Source: an uncultured Oxalobacteraceae bacterium (lineage in GTDB: Bacteria; Pseudomonadota; Gammaproteobacteria; Burkholderiales; Burkholderiaceae). Taken from it: a stretch of 42,751 bases of DNA. The stretch covers positions 1 through 42,751 of the forward strand of contig CAMLIL010000046.1 in the NCBI GenBank assembly GCA_946480015.1, written 5' to 3'. This document shows, one piece after another, positions 1 through 6,854 of this stretch. The position numbers and the translations under genes are program-made. How positions within the stretch are numbered: position 1 is the stretch's first letter; each line of letters opens with the position of its first letter. Under the pieces are notes generated by a model, which saw only the letters and a program-made list of their open reading frames with translations, was not told the origin of the DNA and ran no database searches.

Positions 1-377
1 ACGCTGTTGTAGCGGCCCGTGAAGCCGAACTGGTCGACCAGATCCTGGTAGATCGCGGTGTAGTTGCGGCGCAGGCGCAGCTGGGCCTCGATGAAGGCGC
101 GATGCGGTTCGCACAGGGACTGCGGGCACGTGTCAGGAGCCGGTGGCCAGGGTGGGGGAATTTCAACCGGGGTGCCGGTGGCCGGGGTGGAGGAATTTGC
201 TGTCGCTGACCCAGTGGCCAGGGTGGGGGAATTTGGTTCCGGCCCGGTCGTGCCCAGCACTAGGCGGCGGATGGTTTTGCGGTCCACTCCGGTCAGCCGC
301 GCTATCTCGCGCTGGCTGGTGCCGGTCGCCAGCAGCGTGGCGACTGTGGTTCGTTTGTTTGGTTTCAAGACGTTCAC
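1..377 (-). CDS. istA: IS21-family transposase IstA, N-terminal fragment (continues beyond window)
   Basis: About 125 residues are visible. The protein begins (M/V)NVLKPNKRTTVATLL and continues with a helix-turn-helix of the type SQREIARLTGVDRKTIRR, typical of the N-terminal DNA-binding part of IS21 IstA. Then comes a Pro/Ser/Thr/Ala-rich linker, followed by CEPHRAFIEAQLRLRRN and IYQDLVDQFGFTG, the usual lead-in to the second DNA-binding region before the DDE catalytic domain. The GTG at 377 gives the usual V-L-K-P start; a TTG at 368 is better spaced from a GGAGG and is an alternative. The linker is built from three near-identical DNA repeats (142-234). The reading frame is open to the window edge, so whether the gene is intact cannot be judged here. 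Confidence 0.85.
   Translation of the reverse strand, partial: MNVLKPNKRTTVATLLATGTSQREIARLTGVDRKTIRRLVLGTTGPEPNSPTLATGSATANSSTPATGTPVEIPPPWPPAPDTCPQSLCEPHRAFIEAQLRLRRNYTAIYQDLVDQFGFTGRYNS
142..234. repeat. Three ~22-bp direct repeats inside istA
   Basis: Near-identical units lie at 142-163, 177-198 and 213-234, core GTGGCCAGGGTGGGGGAATTT, with a 35-36 base period. The core of the same motif recurs outside the gene at about 480-493 and 499-518 (GGGGGATTTT form). IS21 elements are known to bear several transposase-binding repeats at each end; here the inner copies are in frame within the transposase gene and create the Pro/Ser/Thr-rich linker of the protein. Confidence 0.8.
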
Positions 378-479
378 CCTCCATGCTCCCCTTCGATGGT
401 CGAAGGGGCAAGGTTACGTCCTGCCAGCGGGATTGCTCTCCTTTGGTCAACTGCCCTACAGCAGCGTTAAACGGTCAGG

Positions 480-518
480 AGCTGGGGGATTTTGACCCGG
501 CCAGGGGTGGGGGATTTT
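480..518. repeat. Two outer copies of the IS21 end repeat
   Basis: AGCTGGGGGATTTT at 480-493 and GGCCAGGGGTGGGGGATTTT at 499-518 lie upstream of the istA start. They share the G-run/ATTTT core with the three repeats inside istA. Their position at the element's upstream end makes them probable terminal transposase-binding sites. Confidence 0.6.
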
Positions 519-737
519 GCCCGGCCAACGGGGTTCGTAGGGGCTTTTTCACTTCTATGGACGATGCCTCATTGTATCGCGAGTCAGAACTAGCGAAAAA
601 ACGCATGCGCGTCGCAACTACTGAAAATGGAATCCAAGCCTGACTTTAGGCTCCTTACGGAGGGTTATGCCTGCGCTGCATTGCAGATGTAAAATATGAC
701 AACTTTGTGTCAAAATTAATTTCAGGGGGGAGGTGTG
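519..737. other. Gap between the IS end and the PAAR-like ORF; probable promoter region
   Basis: No convincing gene is visible. The stretch becomes AT-rich towards 690-720 (TAAAATATGAC and CAAAATTAATTT), with a short inverted repeat TGACA/TGTCA around 697-712. A strong purine-rich ribosome binding site (GGGGGGAGG, 725-733) precedes the ATG at 738. It plausibly carries the promoter of the downstream T6SS islet, but no clear -35/-10 pair can be named. Confidence 0.4.
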
Positions 738-899
738 ATGATTCAGTCGATTATTGTTCTCGGTGACGATACAAGCGACGGGGGCCGTGTCATCAGCACC
801 GCCCATTGCTGCGATACGCCCGCTGCGTGCACCGAAGCTGGCGGCATCGTCGGCATCCAGAGGCGCGGCTACGTTGCGCTAACCGATGGGTACGTATGA
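738..899 (+). CDS. Short PAAR-like ORF (53 aa), possible PAAR fragment
   Basis: The ATG at 738 follows a strong GGGGGGAGG at 4 bases. The product starts MIQSIIVLGDDTSDGGRVI, which resembles the first strand of PAAR-repeat proteins (the LGDxTSHGG type), and then has two Cys residues in AHCCDTPAAC. The frame ends after only 53 codons, far shorter than the roughly 85-100 residues of a complete PAAR domain. Its stop overlaps the start of the next PAAR gene (GTATGA), so the two are translationally coupled. It may be a truncated PAAR, a small partner of the following PAAR protein, or a leader. Function is inferred only from the short N-terminal resemblance and the context. Confidence 0.45.
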   Translation: MIQSIIVLGDDTSDGGRVISTAHCCDTPAACTEAGGIVGIQRRGYVALTDGYV

Positions 900-1448
900 A
901 GATCATCGGATGGATTCGCTACGGCGATATGGCCGCTTGCGGCGGCACAGTGGTTGAAGGCGACCAGACCTGCATAAGCTATGGCCGCGCCTACACCTTC
1001 CAGGGTGCTCGCATGGCTTGCCGGAAAAACTGCGTGATTGCCGATGGCTTCATGCGCTCAACGCTCACCAATGGCCGCAGCCAAGTAATTCATGGCATGG
1101 TGACAAGTGGAGGTTGCCCCGTTTACTCCACCCTCAATGACATTGACGGCGTGGGCAACGAAAGTGGCGGAAGCATCGCAGCAAAGGCACTTCCTCAACG
1201 CTGACGGCGAGTGGGCACCCGTCAAGGAATCAGATCCACACGAAGACCCTTACGATGAACAACCGCAGCTTGTGGCCCCGCCAATTGCCGGTGTGCCGTA
1301 TTTCGTCGAGACGTTGGACGGGCGCACGTTCTCCGGTCGCACCGGGGCTGATGGCCAGTTGCCGCGCATCGACACCTACGGCGAAGATGAATACCTAGTT
1401 TATTGGGGTGACGAAGCCCTTGCAAGGATGGAAGAGGGCAACGCGTGA
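896..1448 (+). pseudogene. T6SS PAAR-domain protein gene, split by a one-base frameshift
   Basis: The first frame (896-1204) encodes an apparently complete PAAR domain: RYGDMAACGGTVVEGD, then GARMACRKNCVIADG and HGMVTSGGCPVYSTLND. PAAR proteins cap the VgrG spike of the T6SS and recruit effectors. Just after GNESGGSIAAK the frame runs off, but the +1 frame continues as HFLNADGEWAPV...DEQP...GVPYFVETLDGRTFSGRTGADG, the usual C-terminal tail of this PAAR family, ending at 1448. Removing one G from the GG at 1186-1187 restores a continuous protein of about 183 residues. The stop overlaps the Tae4 start (GTGA), so the intact gene would be coupled to its effector. Either a real mutation or a sequencing error; no slippery heptamer suggests programmed shifting. 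Confidence 0.8.
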
Positions 1449-2092
1449 CAAGAGTGCTCGTGCAGCAGGCCAAGGTGCGAACCAACACCGTCAAGGATTC
1501 GGTGTGCAAGATCGATGTGCCAGCCGTGAAGTTCGCCGACCTGTGGGATAACTATGTGACCGGCGCTCCGTATAAACCGGCGCCGAACGACAAGGGGGAC
1601 TACAGCAACCAGTGCGCGCTGCGCATGAGCGCTACCTTCCACAAGGTCGGCATCAAGATGCTTTCCTTCTCTCAGAAAAGCGTTAAGCCGATGCCTGGAG
1701 CACAAGCCTTAGAGCGTGTCATGATGAGCGGTTCAGCCGCTGCCGTGCGTGCCTACGAGCTTGGCGAATGGCTCAAGCTACAGCCGTTTTGTGGCCTGCC
1801 GAAGCAGCCTGAGAACATCACCGGCAAGGATTGGGAATCGAAAGTCAAGGGGCGCACCGGTATCATCATGTTTCATGCGTATTGGACTCGCGCCGGAGAA
1901 GCGCCCGAGAACGCTAGCGGCGGGCACATCGACCTGTGGAACGGCCAGCGGATGACAGTCTCTGGAGCCGACGGTTTCATCGCCGTGCTGGGCCGAAGGA
2001 TTGGCATTTCAAGTGCTCATATCCCAGGCACGTCGATTGGATACTCGGACTTGGGCAACGCAAGAGTCGTCTTGTTCTGGGAGGTCAAGTGA
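1445..2092 (+). CDS. T6SS amidase effector, Tae4 family
   Basis: Tae4 effectors are delivered by the T6SS into the periplasm of rival cells, where they cleave the D-Glu-mDAP bond of peptidoglycan stem peptides with an NlpC/P60-like Cys-His centre. Here the family landmarks are visible: FADLWDNY (residues 30-37), the catalytic-Cys motif NQCALRMS (Cys57), KGRTGIIMFHAYW (135-147), and GGHIDLWNG with the catalytic His161 and Asp163; the C-terminus VVLFWEVK is also typical. Length (215 aa) is slightly above the usual 160-190 because of an N-terminal lead of about 25 residues. The GTG start at 1445 overlaps the PAAR stop, and the stop overlaps the next gene's GTG at 2089. The frame is intact, so the effector is probably active if delivered. 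Confidence 0.9.
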   Translation: MTRVLVQQAKVRTNTVKDSVCKIDVPAVKFADLWDNYVTGAPYKPAPNDKGDYSNQCALRMSATFHKVGIKMLSFSQKSVKPMPGAQALERVMMSGSAAAVRAYELGEWLKLQPFCGLPKQPENITGKDWESKVKGRTGIIMFHAYWTRAGEAPENASGGHIDLWNGQRMTVSGADGFIAVLGRRIGISSAHIPGTSIGYSDLGNARVVLFWEVK

Positions 2093-2421
2093 AACGTATT
2101 GGCCTGTCGGTTGCGTTCTTCATCGCTGGACTGCTAACAACCTGGGCTGCAATGCTGGCTGGCAGTCACCTGCCGCGCCGGTTTCACGTCAAGTTGGCGC
2201 CCCACTTCGGCGGTTGCTATGAAATCGGACCTTGTTCTGTACCCTGGTGGGTGACAGCTCTGTTCATCGCCTATTTTCTTGGCCCATCACTTATTTTTGC
2301 GTTGACGGGATGGATCAGTGCGCGCCCCGGCATTGCTGCTTCCAAGAAACTTGGCAGGCTCTTTGGCCTGGTAATCATTACCGCTATGCTGTATTTAACA
2401 GGCCATGCCATAAGCGGATAG
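2089..2421 (+). CDS. Small three-helix membrane protein, probable immunity to the Tae4 effector
   Basis: 110 residues starting at GTG 2089, which overlaps the Tae4 stop (GTGA) and has GGGAGG just upstream. Three hydrophobic segments are visible: about residues 4-25 (IGLSVAFFIAGLLTTWAAML), 47-72 (PWWVTALFIAYFLGPSLIFAL) and 88-105 (LFGLVIITAMLYLTG), with a short loop between the first two that contains two Cys residues. Position directly downstream of, and coupled to, a peptidoglycan amidase gene is the usual place for an immunity gene. The known Tai4 immunity proteins are soluble periplasmic proteins with a signal peptide, which this is not. I do not recognise the family; the immunity role is inference from context. 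Confidence 0.7.
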   Translation: MKRIGLSVAFFIAGLLTTWAAMLAGSHLPRRFHVKLAPHFGGCYEIGPCSVPWWVTALFIAYFLGPSLIFALTGWISARPGIAASKKLGRLFGLVIITAMLYLTGHAISG

Positions 2422-2670
2422 TGGCGCTTACCAAACGCCCATTGCCTGAGATGCGCCGCAGGCAGAGCCCATACGCAAATTGCTGGCGACGATAACAAGC
2501 TGGTTTTTCTGGAACCGAGTCACTGTGCCTGCCACCAGCCGGATTTCAACCGGTCCAGGATTCCTGCCGAACTATTGGGTACTGCTGCGGGTCTGGCCAG
2601 CTTGCCTTTTTATATGTTGTAGACCAAGCGCCGGCCGCCCGGGCCGGTATCAGCCTTCTAAGGACTAGCG
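2422..2670. other. Gap between T6SS islet genes with an open frame lacking a start codon
   Basis: No gene with a usable start is seen. The frame of the preceding membrane protein stays open after its TAG for 66 codons to a TAG at 2620-2622 and has a non-random look (HCLRCAAGRAH, later HCACHQPDFNRSR, two Cys pairs). It could be the remnant of another effector-islet gene or a former C-terminal extension. A GC-rich palindromic stretch (GGCCGCCCGGGCCGG, about 2632-2646) lies just upstream of the next gene, which has only a modest AAGGA-type site (2659-2663). Confidence 0.35.
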
Positions 2671-3750
2671 ATGTCTGACCTACCTTTTGACCCGCTTCAG
2701 CTGATGCGTGAACATCCCGAGCGTATGCGCGTCCCTGGCGGTTTCCTGACCAAACAAGGCCCACAGGACTATGTGGGCAGTGTGCCCGCCATCACCGGCA
2801 CGCTGTTTTTCAACGACGCGCATACGCCCGAGGTGCGCGAAGCCATTTGTGCCTGCTTCGACGAGTACAAGGCAGTCGCGAACGAGCATCTCACGTGGCT
2901 GTGGCGTGCCGAACCGCCTGAAGGGCCGGACAAGTTCGCCTATTCCAAGGCGCCGCCGCTGCGACAGATGATGAAGCGCATGGACGAGGACGATCTCGTT
3001 GCTTTCACCTACATCAGCGGCGCGCAGCCGCACGACGCGGGCGAGTGGGAGTTTGATGTGATGGGTATGCGCGGTTGGGAAGCGAGGATGGTAGTTCGTG
3101 GCACATCGGCGTTACGCTTCAGCATGCCGTTACTCTACGTTGAAGAGAACCCGACTGCCTTCCAAGCCATGTTCGTTAGCTTTGCTCGCCGGCTGAATGC
3201 CATTCACGGCTATGGCGGCCACGGCCTGGTGCTTTCGGCTGTGCGGTTAAATGACAATCAGCCGTTCGAGGCGTTCTTGGCGGGCAAGCTCAACGGCTTG
3301 GACGTAGGGCATCCAATCGCGGGCGCCATGCACGCTCACAAAGGGATCAAGACGGTATCGTGGCTGACGGCATTGAACCATGAGATTGTCAAGCAGATCG
3401 GGGGCCTGACAACAATCCGCTCGGAGCTTCCGATGGACTGGTTTGCACTGTACGACTATGGCGCAGGTATCGTTGTACAGGCTGGCCCTAAACCGGAGGC
3501 CGCTCCGGTCGATTTGGACCCCAAACCAGCCCGGCTTGTTCTCCCTAATATGCTTTTCAAGGAGTTTCGTACGCCGACTGTCAGTCTCCATTACGCATCC
3601 AAGAACGGCGAACCGCGCCTGATCGGCTGGGGCGCTGAGCAGTGGCTTAAGCGATTTGATGTGCCCGAGGAGGACTTGCTGCACCACAAGGCAAAGCTCT
3701 TGAAGGAACCGAAGCTAAATTCAGCATCGATATTACCCAATCGGCTTTGA
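2671..3750 (+). CDS. Type VI immunity family protein (TsiV, DUF3396), orphan
   Basis: The 359-residue protein has the layout of DUF3396/TsiV: an N-terminal LFFNDAHTPEVREAICACFDEY segment (about 46-67, quoted here as its start and end), then TWLW (74-77), a central GWEARMVVRGTSALRFSMPLLYVE region typical of the family, and RRLNAIHGYGGHGLVLSAV after it. TsiV proteins protect against co-encoded T6SS effectors, often lipase- or VgrG-linked toxins, and are cytoplasmic or periplasmic; no signal peptide is visible. The gene is intact, with ATG at 2671. It follows the Tae4 islet but no second effector gene is next to it, so it is either an orphan defence gene or the survivor of a lost pair. GC content is lower than in the housekeeping genes downstream. 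Confidence 0.8.
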   Translation: MSDLPFDPLQLMREHPERMRVPGGFLTKQGPQDYVGSVPAITGTLFFNDAHTPEVREAICACFDEYKAVANEHLTWLWRAEPPEGPDKFAYSKAPPLRQMMKRMDEDDLVAFTYISGAQPHDAGEWEFDVMGMRGWEARMVVRGTSALRFSMPLLYVEENPTAFQAMFVSFARRLNAIHGYGGHGLVLSAVRLNDNQPFEAFLAGKLNGLDVGHPIAGAMHAHKGIKTVSWLTALNHEIVKQIGGLTTIRSELPMDWFALYDYGAGIVVQAGPKPEAAPVDLDPKPARLVLPNMLFKEFRTPTVSLHYASKNGEPRLIGWGAEQWLKRFDVPEEDLLHHKAKLLKEPKLNSASILPNRL

Positions 3751-3798
3751 CGTCCGCCGTGGGCGTACTGGTTCCCTCACGTGGCCCCGCGACGTGGA

Positions 3799-4038
3799 TC
3801 ATAAGCGGCACTGTCGCCACTCCGAACATATCTGGCGGGTAAGTCTCTTCGGTTTTGCTCTATCGAAATGGCCCTTTTGCCTCGCGCGCCCGAACGGATA
3901 GCCTGTCGCGGTAGCTCTTCGCATTTTCGTCTCAAGCACATGGCTAAGCGGAATCTCACGGAGCATTGTGTAAAGGAAATTAGGGTCGCACTTGCGGGCG
4001 CTGGCGGTGCTGGGGCACGGCAACCGGTTGATTTTCAT
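3799..4038 (-). CDS. Doubtful small basic ORF coupled to vsr
   Basis: 79 codons, starting at an ATG (4036-4038) that overlaps the vsr stop in the ATGA arrangement. The product is rich in Arg, Lys and Pro and I recognise no domain; the first part contains FLYTMLREIPLSHVLETKM, which could form helices, while the rest looks like low-constraint sequence. The overlap with vsr is the only positive argument. It may be a chance frame in the roughly 280-base gap between the TsiV gene and vsr. Confidence 0.25.
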   Translation of the reverse strand: MKINRLPCPSTASARKCDPNFLYTMLREIPLSHVLETKMRRATATGYPFGRARQKGHFDRAKPKRLTRQICSEWRQCRL

Positions 4039-4451
4039 GTCGAACGGTCATTGAGAAATAAGCTCAACTTGGTCAACAAATTCGGTGCGTGCAACTCACA
4101 CTCCCAGAGGACTAAGACTTCCCATCCTGCCGCCTCGAGCTTGGCGACGTGTGCACTGTCCCGCAACCGATTTGCGCTCAATTTAGTGGTCCAGAATTCG
4201 ACCCGTGACTTCGGCACCCGTGCCATCGCACAACCCTCGTGCATATGCCAGAAGCAGCCGTGGATGAAGACCACTTTCTTGCGACCGGGGAAAGCAAGGT
4301 CGGGCTTGCCGGGAAGGTCTGCGCGATGAAGGCGGTAGCGGAACCCTGCCTTATGGAGTAGCCTGCGGACCAGCAATTCCGGCTGCGTATTTTTTGACCG
4401 GATGCGGGACATGATTTCGCTGCGTCGATTCGGTGTAACGGTATCAACCAT
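4035..4451 (-). CDS. vsr: Very short patch repair endonuclease Vsr
   Basis: Vsr nicks DNA next to T:G mismatches that arise when 5-methylcytosine deaminates, and so repairs the mutational damage caused by C5-cytosine methyltransferases. The protein shows the canonical N-terminus TVTPNRRSEIMSRIRSKNT, then LLHKAGFRYRLHRADLPGKPDL with the catalytic Asp, VVFIHGCFWHMHEGC with the active-site His and the Zn-binding His/Cys residues, and FWTTKL. The ATG at 4451 gives 138 residues, the usual family size; an upstream TTG would add 23 unconserved residues. It is divergently oriented from the C5 methyltransferase at 4776, the expected partner. Intact and probably functional. Confidence 0.92.
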   Translation of the reverse strand: MVDTVTPNRRSEIMSRIRSKNTQPELLVRRLLHKAGFRYRLHRADLPGKPDLAFPGRKKVVFIHGCFWHMHEGCAMARVPKSRVEFWTTKLSANRLRDSAHVAKLEAAGWEVLVLWECELHAPNLLTKLSLFLNDRST

Positions 4452-4588
4452 TTTCCCAACCTTGGCAATCCGCCGACCCTGCCAGCACAGATGGATCGGA
4501 TCGCCTTTGACATCCGCCAAGTGTACTCGGAAAAAGATGGAAGGTACCGCCAGTGTCGTGGAGTGTTGGTCGCGCCGGTCGGATTCGA

Positions 4589-4618
4589 TTGAATGACTGT
4601 ATGGGCATACAGTATAAT
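4589..4618 (+). promoter_or_regulatory. Promoter with a LexA-like (SOS) box in the spacer
   Basis: TTGAAT (4589-4594), an 18-base spacer and TATAAT (4613-4618) form a plausible sigma70 promoter reading towards the methyltransferase gene 158 bases downstream. The spacer is filled by CTGTATGGGCATACAG (4597-4612), an exact CTGT-N8-ACAG LexA operator with further TA flanks, so repression by LexA would block the promoter. Divergent vsr could also be affected. Whether the downstream gene is really the target, or the site is left from a lost SOS gene, is open. Confidence 0.65.
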
Positions 4619-4775
4619 TTCGCTCATCTGTCCACTATCGCAGATACGCCTTGCTTTATACTGTCATGTTTGCTCCCGTCAACAGGAGGGCAAGCCTGGC
4701 GATAGTGCTTCCGGATGAATTTTGCCGGCTGGCCCCGCTTTGGGACACTTGTATCAGAGAACGTATAACCGAATC

Positions 4776-5978
4776 ATGCCGCTCCAATCAATCGAACTTT
4801 TTGCAGGCGCCGGAGGCCTGGCGCTGGGTTTTTCGGAGCACGGCGTGGCCCACCAAGCCGTCGTCGAGTGGAATCCGCATGCCTGTCAGACCATTCGGCG
4901 TAACAAGCGCGCCAATGTGGCGCCGGTTTCGCACTGGCCGGACGTTACCGAGGGGGACGTACGGGTTTTCCGATACGACGCCTTCCGAGGAATCGATTTA
5001 GTCACCGGCGGCCCGCCATGTCAGCCGTTTTCCATGGGAGGAAAGGCGGCCGGTTTCTTGGATCATCGGGACATGTTTCCACAAGCAATCCGCGCGGTTC
5101 GTGAAACTCGGCCAGGGGCATTCGTTTTCGAGAATGTGCAGGGATTGAAGCGGGTGGCATTCGCGGACTATTTCCGTTATATCTTGTTGCAGCTCGAATT
5201 CCCCACCATCCAGGCCCGCGCCGGTGAGGCCTGGTCACTGCACCTGGCCAGACTCGACCGTCACAAGGCCATAGGCGCGCCAAGCGAATACCGTGTCCAA
5301 TGGCAACTCGTGAACGCCGCCGATTACGGCGTGCCTCAAAAGCGGATGCGAATCTTCATTGTGGGTTTTCGCGCTGACATCGCAAACCCATACGTATTTC
5401 CTCGCGCGACCCATAGCCAGGAGTCGCTGTTGGTCGATCAATGGGGAGCTGGCGGTACGTATTGGGAGCGCCATCGTGTGGCACGACGCAATCGCCCGAC
5501 GAGACCAGCGGGTATCGAGCGCAGGCTGCAGGGCATATTGGATCTAGACCCGGCGCTCGTTCGCCTGCCTTGGCAAACGGTGAGGGATGCGATTGCCGAT
5601 TTGCCGGATCCCGAGCGACGGCCGGATGTGGAGCTGGTTGCCGCTCATCGTTTTCAGCCCGGCGCTCGCAGCTATGCCGGCCACACCGGAAGCCCGCTCG
5701 ATGAGCCCGCCAAAGCACTGAAGGCCGGTGACCACGGTGTGCCGGGCGGCGAGAACATGCTGAGACGCCCGGATGGCTCGGTTCGCTATTTCACGGTGCG
5801 TGAATCTGCCAGAATACAAACGTTTCCGGACAGGTTTATTTTCGAGGGGACGTGGGGGGAAACGATGCGCCAACTTGGGAACGCGGTTCCGGTGCGATTG
5901 GCGTCGGTCGTGGCTGGCAGTGTGTGCGATCACTTGCGGGCGGCGCACCCAGCTCCGGTTCTGTTGGCAGTGGCATAG
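4776..5978 (+). CDS. DNA C5-cytosine methyltransferase of an Eco29kI-like R-M system
   Basis: The 400-residue protein carries the ordered C5-methyltransferase motifs: motif I IELFAGAGG (residues 5-13, SAM binding), motif IV GGPPCQPFS (catalytic Cys), motif VI FENVQG, motif VIII PQKRMRIFIVG, a target-recognition region of about 120 residues, and motifs IX-X (RESARIQTFPD, then RQLGNAVPV). The ATG at 4776 begins MPLQSIELF, the conserved start; an upstream start would add 18 residues without similarity. It lies between the divergent vsr and the convergent restriction endonuclease gene. From the endonuclease family I infer that it methylates the Eco29kI-type site CCGCGG; the target cannot be read from the protein alone. 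A LexA-like promoter element lies upstream. Confidence 0.92.
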   Translation: MPLQSIELFAGAGGLALGFSEHGVAHQAVVEWNPHACQTIRRNKRANVAPVSHWPDVTEGDVRVFRYDAFRGIDLVTGGPPCQPFSMGGKAAGFLDHRDMFPQAIRAVRETRPGAFVFENVQGLKRVAFADYFRYILLQLEFPTIQARAGEAWSLHLARLDRHKAIGAPSEYRVQWQLVNAADYGVPQKRMRIFIVGFRADIANPYVFPRATHSQESLLVDQWGAGGTYWERHRVARRNRPTRPAGIERRLQGILDLDPALVRLPWQTVRDAIADLPDPERRPDVELVAAHRFQPGARSYAGHTGSPLDEPAKALKAGDHGVPGGENMLRRPDGSVRYFTVRESARIQTFPDRFIFEGTWGETMRQLGNAVPVRLASVVAGSVCDHLRAAHPAPVLLAVA

Positions 5979-6203
5979 GCCGGAAGCGCCAAAGTAATTT
6001 GGTGGCGTCGACCTTGCGGAAACAGGTGTAACCTGTCGTCGCCGCGCTCTCCAGTTCCACGTGCGTCTCCCGGCCAACGTGACCGATGCGCATGAGATGA
6101 AGTTACGCGGCTAAATTGTAATGGCTGCGGTTTGCGACCTTTTCTCGCCACAAGTCAGCAAACACGTGGTGTACATCCGTCCGACAGGGCAAGGGCCTTA
6201 ATG

Positions 6204-6854
6204 TTAGTCGCCCTCAGCCGAAATGAATTGTCCGGACAGGCAAGCGGGGAGAACTCTTAAGTAAGTCTCTGCATCCTGGGCGATCTGCGCTGTGGTCTCT
6301 GGCCGTTCTGCCAGATGCAGCGCCCAGCCGCGTCCAGGGTGCAACACATCCCAACGGGGACGCATGCCTGCGTGCCGACCCTTTCCAGGATTGTGATTAC
6401 CAAAGCCATCAATCAACGAGTTCCAGATTGGCGTGAACCTGGCGATGATTAGGGACTCCCCAAGTGGAATCCAAATGTCGTCCACCACGAGAAAGCGACA
6501 GTAGAAATCATTAATATCCAGATTCTCGGCAGCCTTGACGCTCTCGGCGTGTTCCTTAAGACGCTTCTGCAATACCCTGCCCGCTGCCAACTCTAGGTTG
6601 GACCCCATGCGCGCACCGGCGGGGACTGCTTTGCCAACATAAATTGGAAGCAGGAACTTGCCATCGCTATTAAGGCGTGAAACTTGCTGATACGCTTGAA
6701 AATCGCCGGTGTAATAGATCGCATAGATCCCAGCCCCCTCGAACACTGGTAGATTGCCAAGCGGATGCGCTTCTTTGGTGAGTAGGGCTTCAGCGACACT
6801 GGCGCCAAGATTTTTTTTATCTAATGGATTAAAGGGAATGATCTTGCCCGTCAC
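6204..6854 (-). CDS. Eco29kI-family type II restriction endonuclease (GIY-YIG nuclease)
   Basis: Residues 42-48 read GIYAIYY and 70-76 PIYVGKA, the two strands of a GIY-YIG nuclease core. Further family residues sit at Arg98 and His102 (QKRLKEH), Glu133 (PLGESLI) and Asn145 (IWN), with spacing like that of Eco29kI, followed by DGFGNHNPGKGR and DVLHPGRGWA. Length (216 aa) matches the family. Eco29kI cuts CCGCGG, so the same or a related site is inferred. The GTG start at 6854 has AAGAGGAAA upstream and overlaps the stop of a small upstream ORF. Gene order is convergent with the methyltransferase, 225 bases apart with no visible gene between, unlike the tandem order of the classical plasmid system. 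Confidence 0.9.
   Translation of the reverse strand: MTGKIIPFNPLDKKNLGASVAEALLTKEAHPLGNLPVFEGAGIYAIYYTGDFQAYQQVSRLNSDGKFLLPIYVGKAVPAGARMGSNLELAAGRVLQKRLKEHAESVKAAENLDINDFYCRFLVVDDIWIPLGESLIIARFTPIWNSLIDGFGNHNPGKGRHAGMRPRWDVLHPGRGWALHLAERPETTAQIAQDAETYLRVLPACLSGQFISAEGD

Larger units (their letters stand above)
1..535 (-). mobile_element. Upstream end of an IS21-family insertion sequence, cut by the window edge
   Basis: The first 377 bases encode, on the minus strand, the N-terminal part of an IstA transposase. Beyond its start, at about 480-518, are two copies of a GGGGGATTTT motif with neighbouring CCGGCC, which look like the multiple terminal repeats that IS21-family elements carry at their ends. 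The outer boundary is placed near 520-540 by these repeats; I cannot see the target duplication because the other end and the istB gene lie outside the window. The composition changes to a lower-GC sequence from about 540 onwards. Family assignment rests on the IstA N-terminus. Confidence 0.75.

Noticed and set aside
142..234. Regular repeats considered as a small CRISPR array
   Set aside because: The 13-15 base intervals are too short for spacers, the repeats are in frame in a transposase gene, and the element ends share them.
1181..1190. Programmed frameshifting in the PAAR gene
   Set aside because: GCAAAGGCAC is not a slippery heptamer and no downstream stem or Shine-Dalgarno-like stimulator was seen; an indel or sequencing error is simpler.
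3868..4329. Plus-strand 153-codon frame
   Set aside because: Mostly antisense to vsr; no domain and no plausible start site.
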